From Bubalus kerabau (taxonomy: Eukaryota > Chordata > Mammalia > Artiodactyla > Bovidae), in NCBI RefSeq assembly GCF_029407905.1, contig NC_073627.1, positions 139,761,697 to 139,825,696 on the forward strand: a stretch of DNA of 64,000 bases, written 5' to 3'. Under the pieces are notes generated by a model. It did no database searches. It was not told the origin of the DNA and was given only the letters and a program-made list of their open reading frames with translations. Positions 1-11,226 of the stretch are shown in pieces (positions within the stretch are counted from its first letter, which is position 1; each line of letters opens with the position of its first letter). A program made the translations under genes and the position numbers.

Positions 1-518
1 TTTTTCACTCTCCACTTTCACCTTCATCAGGAGGCTTTTTAGTTCCTCTTCACTTTCTGCCATAAGGGTGGTGTCATCTGCATATCTGAGGTTATTGATA
101 TTTCTCCCTGCAATCTTGATTCCAGCTTGTGCTTCTTCCAGCCCAGTGTTTCTCATGATGCACTCTGCATATAAATTAAATAAGCAGGGTGACAATATAC
201 AGCCTTGACGAACTCCTTTTCCTATTTGGAACCAGTCTGTTGTTCCATGTCCAGTTCTAACTGTTGCTTCCTGACCTGCATACAAATTTCTCAAGAGGCA
301 TATCAAGTGGTCTGGTATTCCCATCTCTTTCAGAATTTTCCACAGTTCATTGTGATCCACACAGTCAAAGGCTTTGGCATAGTCAATAAAGCAGAAATAG
401 ATGTTTTTCTGGAACTCTCTTGCTTTTTCTATGATCCAGCGGATGTTGGCAATTTGATCTCTGGTTGCTCTGCCTTTTCTAAAACCAGCTTGAATATTAG
501 GAAGTTCACGGTTCTGGA
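1..518 (-). mobile_element. BovB (RTE) LINE fragment, reverse-transcriptase part
   Basis: Read on the minus strand, this matches the reverse-transcriptase region that is also present at 21.8-23.2 kb and 54.9-56.2 kb. Its 3' portion lies beyond the left edge of the window. It breaks off at about 518, where BovB similarity stops inside RT. The frame is broken, so this is a dead copy. Confidence 0.9.
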
Positions 519-722
519 AACTTACATTACCATGTGTAAAATAGATAGCCAATGGGAATTTGCTGTATGGCTCAAGAAACTCAAACAGGGGTTCTGCATC
601 AATCTTAGAGGGAGGGAAGTTCAGAAGGGAGGGGATATATGCACACCTATGGCTGATTCATGTTGAGGTTTGACAGGAAACAACAAAATTCTGTAAAGCA
701 ATTATCCTTCAATAAAAAATAA
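519..722 (+). mobile_element. L1 3' end fragment
   Basis: The text is typical of the ruminant/cetartiodactyl L1 3' UTR, ending in an AATAAA-containing A-rich tail near 710-725. It abuts the oppositely oriented BovB piece directly, so one of the two was truncated or inserted at that join. Confidence 0.65.
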
Positions 723-1040
723 AAAGAAATGGTGTTAGGAGCATAGCATATGAAGATCTAGGCAATGAAGCTGGCTGGGGTGGGGGAAGAGTTAAGTGTA
801 AAATCTTTGAATTGTAAAAGAACTAGATGTATAAGAAGGACACTATAATTAAAAAGGAGGAAGTATGGGCAAGAGGATTAGGGAACAAATCTTGGAAGCC
901 ATGGTAAGGAATTTAGATTTTATTCTAAATATGGTGACAAACCATTGAACAATATGAAGCAGAAAAATGACATAATTAGATTTCATATTTTAAAATAGAT
1001 AACCTTGATAGACTTTGAATTTGTGCATCTGAGTTAATAG
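723..1040. other. AT-rich sequence without recognised features
   Basis: No gene, RNA or repeat family recognised on either strand. Confidence 0.5.
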
Positions 1041-1500
1041 CAAGATTGGCCTAAAACTTTCTTTTCTCATTTTATCCTTGAATGGTTTTGGTGTCAAAGC
1101 TATATTAGTATAATAAAATAAAGTAGAGAACATTCCTTCATTTTTATTCTCTAGAACATTTTATAGAAGACTAGAATTATCTGCTCTTTAAATAATTTAT
1201 AAATATTGCCTATAAAACTATCTGATCCAGATATTACTTTATGCACAGATTTGTGTTCAACTTATTTAGTATCTAAAATCTCTCTATGTTTCCCAGTTGC
1301 TTAGTTGAATTTGGTAAGTTCTATTCTTCTAAGAGAAGGGAAATGGCAACCCACTCCAGTATTCTTGCCTGGGAAATCCCATGGACGGAGGAGCCTGGCA
1401 GGCTATAGTCCATGGGGTCGCAAAGAGTCAGAAATGACTGAGTGAGCGATAGCATAGCATTCTTCTAAGAACATACATTTTTTCCATTTTAAAATATATT
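1041..1500 (-). mobile_element. old L1 ORF2 remnant, split by a BovA SINE
   Basis: On the minus strand the wording resembles the middle of mammalian L1 ORF2, heavily diverged. The similarity appears to resume after the SINE at 1335-1458. Edges are approximate. Confidence 0.4.
1335..1458 (+). mobile_element. BovA SINE (tRNA-less monomer)
   Basis: One BovA unit in plus orientation. The 12-bp direct repeat ATTCTTCTAAGA at 1323-1334 and 1459-1470 is a perfect TSD, so both ends are exact. It interrupts the older L1. Confidence 0.92.
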
Positions 1501-1529
1501 TATGTAGCCTTACATTTCTAAAATGGAGT

Positions 1530-2397
1530 AAAAGGGACTAGATTTACCTCCCAACTGAAATAACTGTTAATTGTTGGAAAAATAGATAAAACAAAATTTT
1601 GAGTACATCTGGACATCAGGCAACAAAGAAGAGTGAGCCCTGAGAGATGAAAAGACGAATAAGATAAACACTGTAACTGACTAGTTTATGCCCTGAAAAC
1701 ACTTCCAGGCTGCAGCATCAGGCAGGGGACCCCAAATAGACCATGGAAGACTCCCAGAAATTAGAAGGCAGAGGATAGGGTCCAAGGTGGCTAGAATTCA
1801 CAGGCAGAGTACCAGAGAAGAGGAGCAGTCGCAGAGGAACCCAACAGAATAAAAATCAGCATAAACCTGTGAGACAGTTACTCCAGGCTGAGAACAGGAG
1901 TTGGACTAAAGGAAGAGCACACTGAGCAGACTTGAGGCTCAAAATAGTGCTTGTTCCTAAGAGCCAGTCAGGAAAATCTCATAATTCATTGCGCTTTAAG
2001 TACAGCACTCAGAAGAATCTTGCTTCCATGGTGGAAAATAACTAGCTCCAGATTAAACACCATGCTGGTCCTACCTAATAAATCTTAACAACAAGAACCA
2101 AAGAATCAAACTGTGTCTGTGTAACTTGACTGTATACCAAAATAAAGCTCAAGAATTTTTATAGGAATACAAATCTATCCAGCATGAAATGAAGTAAAAT
2201 TCATGATGTTAAGTTTCCTGTTAAAATTTCTTAAGGAGGCAAAGAAACAGGAAAATATGACCCATGTCGAGAAGGAAAATATATCAACTAAACCAACACA
2301 GAATTGATACAGATGTTAGAATTAGTAGACAAGGACTGAACAGTTATATAATAATTTTTCATATGTTTAAAAAATTAGAAGAAAAAATACATACACT
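1530..2397 (+). mobile_element. HAL1/L1M-like ancient LINE remnant
   Basis: The stretch around 2240-2390 reads like the start of a diverged L1M/HAL1 first open reading frame. The preceding 700 bases are more diverged and may be its leader. No intact frame. Confidence 0.35.
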
Positions 2398-2410
2398 AAG
2401 TAGAGATGCA

Positions 2411-2727
2411 ACTGAAAGTGAAAATTGCTCCGTCGTGTCCAACTCTTTGCAATCCCATGGACTATACAGTGTGCATGGAATTCTCCAGGCCAGAATACTG
2501 GGGTGGGTAGCCTTTCCCTTCTCCAGGGGATCTTCCCAACCCAGGGATCAAACCCAGGTCTCCCACATTGCAGGCAGATTCTTTACCAGCTAAGCCACAA
2601 GAGAAGCCCAAGAATACTGGAGTGGGTAGCCTATCCCTTCTCCAGTGGATCTTCCCAACCCAGGAATAGAAACCAGGGTCTCCTGCATTGCAGGAGGATT
2701 CTTCACCAACTGAGCTATGAGAGAAGC
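2411..2727 (-). mobile_element. Bov-tA SINE with a duplicated tRNA-BovA unit
   Basis: On the minus strand the order is tRNA-like part, partial BovA, second tRNA-like part, BovA. The 13-bp TSD AAGTAGAGATGCA at 2398-2410 and 2728-2740 shows it inserted as one unit. 29,345-29,643 has the same architecture, so this is a propagated subfamily and not a local duplication. Confidence 0.9.
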
Positions 2728-2834
2728 AAGTAGAGATGCAGAAGACCAAAAACAAACAAACAAAAAAAACAATGATCTAAATCAATGGAGCCATAAACTG
2801 GTATTTAGCAAAGATCAATAAAACTGATAAACTT

Positions 2835-2935
2835 CAAATTCAGTGATTTTAATCTGTGGGTATTTTGCTTTCTGAGGGAAACTTGGCAATGTCTGGAGAT
2901 ACTACACAAAAAAAGCTCTGAGAAACCAGTGTCTG
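2835..2935 (+). mobile_element. MER20-like hAT DNA transposon fragment
   Basis: The phrase around 2886-2905 matches the MER20 core from memory and the right end resembles its terminal repeat. Short and old, so tentative. Confidence 0.35.
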
Positions 2936-2961
2936 AATTGGAAGTATTAAGATTCTGATGG

Positions 2962-3130
2962 TGTGGACTTCCCTGGTAGTCCAGTGGCTAAATCTCAATT
3001 CTTCCAGTGCAGGAGTCCAGGTTCAATCCTTGGTCAGGGAACTAGATCTCACATGCTGCTACTGAAGATCCTGTGTTCCACAACTAAGACCCAGTGCAAC
3101 CAGACATATTTTTTAAAAAAAATTTTTTTC
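2962..3130 (+). mobile_element. CHR-type tRNA-derived SINE
   Basis: It begins with the family's GACTTCCCTGGTAGTCCAGTGG head and ends in an A/T-rich tail. TSD AAGATTCTGATGG lies at 2949-2961 and 3131-3143, perfect over 13 bp. Confidence 0.9.
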
Positions 3131-3143
3131 AAGATTCTGATGG

Positions 3144-3436
3144 AGGGTGATAGCAGGTTCTCAGGAGAAATAGGATGGAGGATTGAAGTTTTGAGCCCTA
3201 TCCCCAAACACACTATATGGGCAAGTGGTCTTCAGACATTTTGAAATGGACTCCATGAAAGAATTTTTAAAAGCTACATATCCCCTTGTTCATTTCTAAG
3301 TTGATATCTAAATTTTCCACCATAAATTTAAATACTTGCAAAAGATATAATTTCCGGCCTACTGTAAATTTTGATATTTTAAACTAAACCATTACATCAT
3401 TCTTAAATATATCTGGTGGACTCCAAATACCCTAAA
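3144..3436. other. no recognised feature
   Basis: Diverged AT-rich sequence. I recognise neither a gene nor a repeat family here. Confidence 0.4.
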
Positions 3437-3812
3437 TATTTGATGCCCGGAACTGCGGTGTTGGAGAAGACTCTTGAGTCTTGCAAGGAGATCCAACCAG
3501 TCCATTCTGAAGGAAATCAGCCCTGGGATTTCTTTGGAAGGAATGATGCTAAAGCTGAAACTCCAGTACTTTGGCTACCTCATGTGAAGAGTTGACTCAT
3601 TGGAAAAGATTCTGATGCTGGGAGGGATTGGGGGCAGGAGGAGAAGGGAACAACAGAAGATGAGATGGCTGGATGGCATCACTGACTCGATGGACATGAG
3701 TCTGAGTGAATTCCGGGAGTTGGTGATGGACAGGGAGGCCTGGCGTGCTGTGATTCATGGGGTCGCAAAGAGTCGGACACAGCTGAGCAACTGAACTGAA
3801 CTGAACTGAACA
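3437..3812 (+). mobile_element. BovB 3' end, 5'-truncated
   Basis: Plus-strand BovB 3' region ending in the family's short tandem tail of ACTGA units at 3790-3811. No clear TSD was found. Confidence 0.88.
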
Positions 3813-3895
3813 TCCATTTAAAAACATATGAACAAGTTCTTTTTTTAGCAGAAAGAAAAAAAAAAAAAAAAGAAGGGGTAATAAAACTATTTGAG

Positions 3896-4093
3896 ACTTC
3901 CCAGGTGGCACACTGATAAAGAATCCGCCTGCCAATACAGGAGACACAAGAGACCTGGGTTGGGAAGATCCCCTGGAGAAGGAAATGGCAATCCACTCCG
4001 GTATTCTTGCCTGGGAAATCTCAGGGACAGAGGAGCCTGGTGGGCTACAGTCCACGGGATTGCAAAGAGTTGGACATAACTGAGTGACTGAAC
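3896..4093 (+). mobile_element. Bov-tA SINE
   Basis: tRNA-like head at 3896-3958, then one BovA unit. An 18-A run lies just upstream at about 3857-3874 and looks like the tail of some earlier insertion. Confidence 0.88.
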
Positions 4094-4129
4094 ACTGCAC
4101 AGAACAATGTCGTCCTACCTCATGGGTTT

Positions 4130-4349
4130 TTTTAACTAAAATCTGTTCTCTTATGTCTGTAAGTCTGTTTCTGTTTCATAGATAAACTCATTTGTATCGT
4201 ATTTTAAATTCCATATATAAGTAATACCATGGTATTTGTCTTTCTCTGTCTAATTTATTTCACTTTGTATGATAATCTCTAGATCCATCCATGTTGCCAC
4301 AAATGGCATTATTTCATTCTTTTTATGCTGAGTAGTATTCCATTGTGGA

Positions 4350-4384
<35 letters not shown>

Positions 4385-4545
4385 GTTTATAAATAAAAAA
4401 TAAATTAAATTTTATATTTAAATTATAAATCTATATATATTAAAATTATATTTGTATACCACATCTGCTTTATCTATTCATCTGTCCGTGGACATTTAGG
4501 TTGTTTCCATGTCTTGGCTATATAATTGTGTTCTAAATAGGAGGA
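4130..4545 (-). mobile_element. L1 3' UTR fragment
   Basis: The reverse complement of this text is the usual L1 3'-UTR run of phrases, heavily AT-biased in the middle. It hosts the TG/TA microsatellite at 4350-4384. Confidence 0.7.
4350..4384. repeat. (TG)n(TA)n compound microsatellite
   Basis: About seven GT units run straight into about ten TA units. Likely length-variable. Confidence 0.95.
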
Positions 4546-4811
4546 AAACAGAGAGAACGGATGCACAAAATAATTTTAACCATATTGGTACTGGTAATAT
4601 TACTATTCTAACCTGGGACTATTATGTAGTTAGATGGGATAAAGTAAGTACCCATATGATAGTCTAATTCTGGCATCTTCAATATCCTTGAAAATTATTC
4701 TTAGTATGGAAGAAAAGATTTCAGATTTAGGACAGAAAAGATTAAGGAAATACTTTGTAGAACTGAATTTGAATTGAAAGTATTAATTTGACCTTGTGAG
4801 GATTTTTTTAA

Positions 4812-5023
4812 TGAGCTTCCTAGGTTGCTCAGTGGTAAAGAATCTGCCTGCAATGCAGGAGACACAGGAGATATGAGTTTGACACCTGGTTGAGAAGGTC
4901 CGCTGGAGGAAAAAATGGCAACCGACTCCAGTATTCTTGCCTGGAAAACCCCATGGACAGAAGAGCCTGGCAGGTTACCATCCATGGGGTCGAAAAGAGT
5001 CAGACACGACTGAGTGCACACAC
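4812..5023 (+). mobile_element. Bov-tA SINE
   Basis: Complete tRNA-like head and BovA unit. A diverged direct repeat around GAGGATTTTTTT before and GAGGGTTTTTTC after is a likely TSD. Confidence 0.88.
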
Positions 5024-5675
5024 ATGAGGGTTTTTTCATGTATGTTAATGTCTGTCTGTCCACTTGAAAATGCATAGTAACAGTGACCTACCCCCGGACA
5101 TGATTGTGAAATATTACTTTCAACTTTAAAGAAATCAAAGCTTCTCAAAGAAATAGCTAATTCTAGACTTGGGCAAGAAATATATAAAACAAGCCTAGTG
5201 CATCTCATCATGGCAGGTAAAATACCAAAGACCACAAGAATATTCCCAAAAGGACACAGGAGTAACGTGAAGATGGATAAGATGATAAAAAGACTAAAAT
5301 ATTTTCAATGACCCATAAATAAGAAAGTTTATCTCTCTGAAAAAAAAAATACACACGTTTAGGAAAGACTTTGAAAACCAATTTATATATTCTTCAATGT
5401 GCCAGCCTGTTTTCTAGAATTCTAAGGTAATTATTTTCACCCTAATGTGCAGTTTAAATACATGGGTTCATAACGATTCTTTAGGCATTTGGCTATCTTT
5501 GAAGGACAGTAGAGAGTCAATTCCTTATTTGTAATACTGGTTTTTCCAAAAGAAAAAAATTAGGCATTTCTCATCACTTGTTTATAGAAGCTGTACTGGA
5601 TATTAGTCTTGAGTGCATCTCCATGAGTATTTTAATAAATCCCTCTGTCCTTTGCATTTCATATAATTTCTTAAT
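5024..5675. other. repeat-poor stretch, no gene seen
   Basis: AT-rich sequence without a coding frame of note and without a family I recognise. Confidence 0.45.
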
Positions 5676-5840
5676 ATTTGACTGCACTGAGTCTTAAGTT
5701 GCCACATGTGGGATCTATAGTTGTGGCATATGAACTCTTAGTTGCAGCATGTGGGATCTAGTTCCCCAACCAGGGATGGAACCCAGGCCCCTTGCACTGA
5801 GAGCTCAGAGTCTTAGCCACTAGATCACCAGTGAAGTCCC
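5676..5840 (-). mobile_element. CHR-type SINE
   Basis: Minus-strand copy. An imperfect TSD, ATTTCATATAATT before and ATTTCCTATAAAT after, supports the edges. Confidence 0.85.
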
Positions 5841-6062
5841 TGAATTTCCTATAAATAGGCACTGGGAACTACAGACTTGATCATATTCAGACTTGAAATT
5901 GTGAGTCAGATTACTTCATAATAGGAAACTCTATGTAGACAAAGATCCAGTTTCTTCAACAGATACAATACACAAGTAATTATGATGATAGAGGGGCAAT
6001 CTTTCCATTAAAAGAGGCTTAAGTGACATTTTTTTTAGAAAACAGACAAAAATAAGCTTTAT

Positions 6063-6158
6063 TGTTGTGTTATATAGTGTATATATAGTTGTGTATATAG
6101 TGTATATATTTATATATAGTGTATATATATATTTATATATATATACATATATACATAC
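6063..6158. repeat. TA/GTATAT-rich microsatellite
   Basis: Interleaved GTGTATATA and TATATAT blocks about 95 bases long, ending where a BovA SINE begins. Confidence 0.9.
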
Positions 6159-6159
6159 G

Positions 6160-6283
6160 GTGGTGGTAATTTAGTCGCTCAGTCAACTCTTGCGACCCCA
6201 TGGAATGTAGCCTGTCAGGTTCCTCTGTCCATGGAATTCTCCAGGCAAGAACACTGGAGTGGGTTGCCATTTCCTTCTCCAAT
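6160..6283 (-). mobile_element. BovA SINE (monomer)
   Basis: A minus-strand BovA unit without a tRNA head, placed directly against the TA-rich microsatellite. Confidence 0.85.
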
Positions 6284-6571
6284 GTATGTATATAAATCAC
6301 TATAAAACTATAAATCAAAGCAAGGAAATGATTGTTATATTACCTGTTTACAGGTAAGCCTTTGTCTTCCCTCTAGAAAAACGGGGCATGTGGTGGGTTC
6401 TGGGTGGTTCGTCAAGTTTTATCCCTTGATATGGGTGGTAGTTGCAAGTGTTCACTTTATAAGAACTCTTTATTTACATAATTGTTTGATATTATATGTG
6501 TATCTGTGCCATATATTTTTATGTAGACCATTTTAAAAGTCTTTACTGAATTTTTGCAATATTGCTTCTGT

Positions 6572-6700
6572 TTCATTTTTTGTTTTTTTTTGTCAGTGAG
6601 GCATGTGGTATCTTAGCTCCCCTGACCAGAGATTGAACCCACACCCCCTGCATTGGAAGGGAAAGTCTCAACCACTGGACCACCAGGGAAATCCCTATGC
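6572..6700 (-). mobile_element. CHR-type SINE
   Basis: Ends on the right with the reverse complement of the CHR head (CCACCAGGGAAATCCC). Its T-rich left edge is the reversed tail. Confidence 0.85.
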
Positions 6701-7060
6701 TATATTTTAAAATTAGAAAAATTTTTTAAAGAAGTCAAGATACTGATTAATTTTGGAGAGGAGGATTTAAAGAGCATGAAAGTTTTGAGGACATAGTGGC
6801 ATTCTTGTTTTGGGTCTAAGTGGTGGTTATTTGGGTTTGCATAAAAATGTGTCAGAATAAACATCCATGATTTTTTCACTCTTCCGTATGTATATTTTAC
6901 TTAGCTAGATATTTTTTAAAGATGTTTTTAAAAATAAAAGGCAAAAAGCACAAGAGAGACTCTCTTAACCACCGCTTAATTTACTCTTCATTTTTTACGT
7001 TAGGAAATGTTGCCTTTTGGTCTAATCTGTGTCATGGGAGAAATACATAATTTCATACTC
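6701..7060. other. diverged sequence, possibly L1M 3' end in part
   Basis: 6740-6910 loosely resembles an old L1M 3' UTR on the plus strand. The remainder is unassigned. Confidence 0.3.
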
Positions 7061-7850
7061 GATTTAGAAGGAGTCCAGATGCTGTTACATTATTTAGTTG
7101 GCGCTGTGTGGAAGTGTGGCTTAAAGAGAGACTTTTAGTGCCAGAAATTTCTTTGCAATATATCATATTAAACACTGATGATTTGTGTTTTAAATTTTGG
7201 CTAATGCTTTTTGTAACATTTGAATTCTTCTTGTAAACTGTGAGAGTTATCTGCAGGGAATCTAGCCTTTCCTGTCTCTCATTTCCTTCATTTGGATAGA
7301 TAACATCACATATATAGAGAGAGGACCCTGTTATTTCCAAATCCATAGATTCATCGGGGCTGGGAAATGTCAAATCAGCACCTGAATAAATAAAACACGA
7401 GCCCATTAGTGCGAGCTTATGTGACCTGTCAGCATCATTAGGCTTTGCTGAGCACAAGCAGCCAGCTGGTAGAAGGCCTTCAATAATGATGGCATCTCTC
7501 GAGAGAGCCCAACAAATCCAGGCTTTGCTTTTTGAATAAGCATTCTGATGTTTGCTTTCCAGGCAGGGGCCTCGTTTCACTTTCAGGTTGCTGTAATTCA
7601 AGCCCTGCCCTCCTCGGAGTCTTTCCACCCTGCTGTGAATGGATGCACCCAGCTAGATTCCACACTGGAACTCAAATCCACAGACCTAACACACGTAATG
7701 ACCCCACAGTCTCAGAAGCTTCACCAGGTCTTATCCCTAGTATTAGTATTCTCAAAGGTAATCTCTGCCAGGACCCCTTTGTTTGAGAAGATCAGCTCAT
7801 CAACTTGACCGTACAAGTTCAGGTTGTGAATATTAATGTTTAAGAATGTA
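7061..7850. other. repeat-free island with a long minus-strand reading frame
   Basis: No transposon is recognised for about 790 bases. The minus strand holds an ATG-started frame of 191 codons (7628 to 7053) with no recognisable domain. The sequence is rich in TGTCA/CTGTCA, CATTAG and CAGCTG motifs, as in developmental regulatory DNA. I infer conserved non-coding DNA is more likely than a gene, but only comparison can tell. Confidence 0.35.
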
Positions 7851-7917
7851 AAATTTAAAAACAAACAAAAATTTAAGAAAAAATAGGTAAAAAAATGTAA
7901 AGTTTACAAGCATAGAC

Positions 7918-8128
7918 TTAGATCCAGGCTGCCCAGGTTCAAATCCCAGCCTTACCTCTTACTAGCTGTGTAACTCTGAACAGGTTACTAAACTATTCTG
8001 GGCCTCAGTTTATTCATCTGTGAATGGAGACCATGTCACCATCTATCACACAGATGAGACCTAAATGGTATTATTACATATAAAGCACTCAGAACTGTGT
8101 TTATAGCAAGCGCCCTGTTATTATTATT
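7918..8128 (-). mobile_element. MIR SINE
   Basis: The minus strand carries MIR's tRNA-like and core wording, including the GGCCTCAGTTT reversed core near 8002 and a TTATTATTATTATCATC end near 8120. Confidence 0.7.
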
Positions 8129-8310
8129 ATCATCAGCTGTGTGAGCTTTGCACAAGTACCTTAACCTCTCTGTGCTTTAGGTTCCTTATCTATAAAACAG
8201 AAATAATAAAAAATAATATGTATCATATAGGGTTATTACAAGTGTTGAATCAGTTAATTCATGTACAGTATGTAGTGAATTGCTTAGAGCATAGCAAATA
8301 CTCAATGAAT
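8129..8310 (-). mobile_element. second MIR SINE
   Basis: Another MIR-like core starts with GTGTGAGCTTTGCACAAGTACC wording and ends near the ACTCAATGAAT motif. It lies head-to-tail with the previous MIR. Confidence 0.6.
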
Positions 8311-8330
8311 AATAACTATAATTACTTGAT

Positions 8331-9479
8331 CTTTGCTATTTTGGTATGTATACAAATGCAGATAGGAAGCTGGACTGGTATACTTTATGAAACATGCTCA
8401 CCAATCTCAAGAAAATAATTATTGATTAGTTATTTTATCTTTTATATTTCTCAGATTATGAATGAAATATATTTCTATAATAATACAATTGTAAAATAGA
8501 GAAAAATAAAATTTTAATACTCTCACCATTCAATAATATGCATTTTATATAGTATAGTCCCTTTCTATTCCTTTTCTTTTTTTTTTTCTTCTGTGCAATA
8601 TATTAAACAAACACTGAGGAGAATGAAAGAAACTCATAATTTTAATAGTCTTTGAATTCACTTTTTCAGTTGTCATGTTTTTATTTTTATTTATTTTTTT
8701 CTTCCAGTTTTATTGCAATATAATTAAATTTTATAATAATTAAAGAACAAGAAGTTCTACTATTATGTTTTTAATTTTGTTGCTTAAATGTCACCCATCT
8801 TTCTGAAGCAACTAGTCTGTGACCACCAACAAAGGCTTTGTGGAAGCATGCATGCATTTATGTGTGTGTGTTAGTCACAGGAACATGCTGAGTTCCATGT
8901 GGTGTAGGAGAGAGGTTTCATGTGTGAGCGTGGCTGAGACTGACAAGCATCCCTCATCTATATCTTTCCAAACAGGACTCCTGAGTTCTAGCTGAAGACA
9001 TAGCAACCCAGACGACGTCTCCATTTCCTGGTCTCTTGCAGCCAGACGTGTCTGTCCACATGGAAAGTTCTAACAGATGAAACTGGAGAAAGATGGTAAG
9101 TGCTATCTCCTAGCACAGATGGTTAAGCCTCCAGCACACTCTGGAAAAGACTGTGCATCGGCCAGAGGTCCTGGGTTTTGACATTGATGCAATGGCCTGT
9201 TAGATTTCGGTCTGTCTTGCTCAAAAAGGGGCCAACTGTACCCTCCACCAGCAGGAAGCAAATTCTAAAGGTGACACAGACTTGAAGTGCCAGACTCTCT
9301 AGTGTCAAATTCATTACAAAACTAGGGGTCAGAGGGAACAATGGACAGGAGAGTTCTCAGAGAGTAGAACCAGAGTTGGCCTAAAAGTCACTCCTTCACC
9401 AGGGCAAGTAGACTTCACACCTGGCCTTGCAGGAATTGATCAATACTATAGACCATTAGCTGCTGTGTTTCCAATTTAA
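8331..9479. other. mostly unassigned sequence
   Basis: 8560-8760 is T-rich and has a short minus-strand L1-like scrap near 8690-8745. 8860-9479 is GC-moderate, repeat-poor and lacks a convincing gene. A GGTAAGT donor-like word at 9096-9102 has no supporting coding context. Confidence 0.4.
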
Positions 9480-9677
9480 AAAAAATTTTTTTTTAATTTT
9501 ATTCATAGGGCTTCAGTGGTTGTTGCTCTCAGGCTCTAGAGCACAGGCTTAATAGTTGTGGCACACAGGCTTAGTTGTTCCGTGGAATGTGGGTTTCTCC
9601 CAGACCAAGGATTGAACCCATGTCTCCTGCACTGGCAGGTGGATTCTTTACCACTGAACCACCAGGAAAGCCCTTCC
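9480..9677 (-). mobile_element. CHR-type SINE, long form
   Basis: The minus-strand copy includes the extra 5'-distal segment with GCTCTAGAGCACAGGC wording that distinguishes the longer CHR variants. Confidence 0.82.
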
Positions 9678-9736
9678 AATTTTTTTTTTTTTCTTTTCCA
9701 AATAGGAATTTTTTATTGCCATTGTCCTTATCCTGG

Positions 9737-9950
9737 GCTTTCCAGGTGCCGCTAGTGGTAAAGAGCCCACCTGCCAGTGCAGGGGATATAAGAAATGCAG
9801 GTTCAATCCCTGAGTTGGGAAGATCCCCTGGAGGAGGGCATGGCCACCCACTCCAGTATTCTTGCCTGGAGAATCCCATGGACAGAGGAGCCAAACAGGC
9901 TACAGTCCCTGGGGTCGCAAAAAGTCAGACAGGACTGAAGTGGCATGGCA
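9737..9950 (+). mobile_element. Bov-tA SINE
   Basis: Full tRNA-like head and BovA unit, with a small change in the BovA part where GGAGCC is followed by AAACAGGC. Confidence 0.88.
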
Positions 9951-10391
9951 CACCTGCACATCCTCATCCTCGCCTAGCATCTCATGCTGCATCTCTAAGA
10001 GGCAACACAGACAATGTGGGTTTTGTTTTGTAGGTGTTGAGAAAGGCTGTCTCACACATGCAGTTTTGGGACCCCTGCTCTGCTGCCTCAGAATGGGCCT
10101 GGGGCCTGCAACACTTCCTACCAAGAGATAAAGAGCCCACACAACCTGTGCCAAGCTCTGTGTGGGAATATCTTTCCTTGTTTCTGGCTCAATGAGTCCT
10201 TTTGTCTCTGCTTAAAGCATGTGTGTCAGATGGCGGCTGCCCAATCCCATTACTATATCCATCCTCTGCAGGAAAGAGACAAGGTTCCTTCAACTGGGGC
10301 ACCAGAAGGGTGAGCATAGGTCAATTGCCCTGTGTCACTCCCCAGAGCAAGCCACTGGCCAGGGGTATGAGGCAGACAATTAAAGGTCATC
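9951..10391. other. unassigned, weakly LTR-like
   Basis: GC-moderate text with a GATAAAG motif near 10,127 and no coding frame. It may be part of an old LTR, but I could not identify a family. Confidence 0.25.
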
Positions 10392-10513
10392 TTAGACTTC
10401 CCTGGTAGTCCAGTGATCAAGACTCCAAGCTCCACTGCAGGAGGCGAGTGTTTGATCCCTGGTTCAAGAACTAAGAGTCCACATTCCTTGTGACATAACC
10501 CCCCCCCCAAAAA
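10392..10513 (+). mobile_element. CHR-type SINE
   Basis: Standard head at 10,395. The tail has mutated to a run of ten C at 10,499-10,508 before the A-rich end. Confidence 0.82.
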
Positions 10514-10689
10514 ACTAACCTTACTCTACCTCATCTCTATGTAATTAAAGCTCTGTTTCATCCATTGCTGTCTTCCTTGGCCACTCCGATACAAGATGCA
10601 ATGGGAAGAATTTTGGACTTTTGTTCTGAAGAGTTGCATAGTGCTAATCTTTGCTGTGGTCCATGTAGTTGGAGTCCTCTCCTGGGGTT

Positions 10690-11214
10690 GATAATTAGTA
10701 CAAGCTGCAGAATGGGAGAAAATATTTACAATACACAGCTAACAAAGGAATTGTATCAGAATATATAAAGAACTTACAACTCAATCATAAAAAGACAAAC
10801 AACCCCATTTAAAAAAAGACTTTAACAGACACTTTATAAAAGTAGATATTCAAATGACTGATCAACACATGAAAATATGCTCAACATCATCAGTCATCAG
10901 AGAAAAGCGAACTAAAACCACAAGGAGGGACTTTCTTGGCAGTCCAGTGGTCAAGATTCTGTGCTTCCAATGCACGAGGCACACACAGGGTTTGATCTCT
11001 GGTCATGTAACTAAGATCCCACATGTGGCACAGCCAAAAATTTTTTAAATAAAACCACAATGAAATAGACCCATATACACATTAGCATGTCTAAAAATTT
11101 AAAAGATTAACCATACCAAGTGTCAGCGATAATACATAGCAACTAGAACTCTAGCATTCTAGGTGAGAATGTAAAATGGTACAACAACTTTGGAAATATT
11201 TTTGGCAGTTTCTT
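10690..11214 (+). mobile_element. old L1 ORF2 3' remnant
   Basis: Plus-strand L1 ORF2 wording (for example 10,869-10,925), decayed. It is split by a CHR SINE at 10,924-11,049 and followed by a younger L1 3' end at 11,227. Confidence 0.7.
10924..11049 (+). mobile_element. CHR-type SINE nested in L1
   Basis: TSD TAAAACCACAA at 10,913-10,923 and 11,050-11,060. It sits inside the older L1 ORF2 remnant, so it is the later event. Confidence 0.92.
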
Positions 11215-11226
11215 AAAAAGTAAATA

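Noticed and set aside
3597..4100. 167-codon minus-strand frame
   Set aside because: Reads through BovB 3' end and Bov-tA SINE text; such frames recur at nearly every SINE in the window.
9062..9110. Possible exon ending at the GGTAAGT near 9,096
   Set aside because: No acceptable upstream acceptor, no coding similarity, and no matching partner exon.
9737..9800. tRNA genes in the heads of Bov-tA and CHR SINEs
   Set aside because: They keep a tRNA-like promoter region but lack a full cloverleaf and acceptor stem; they are SINE heads.
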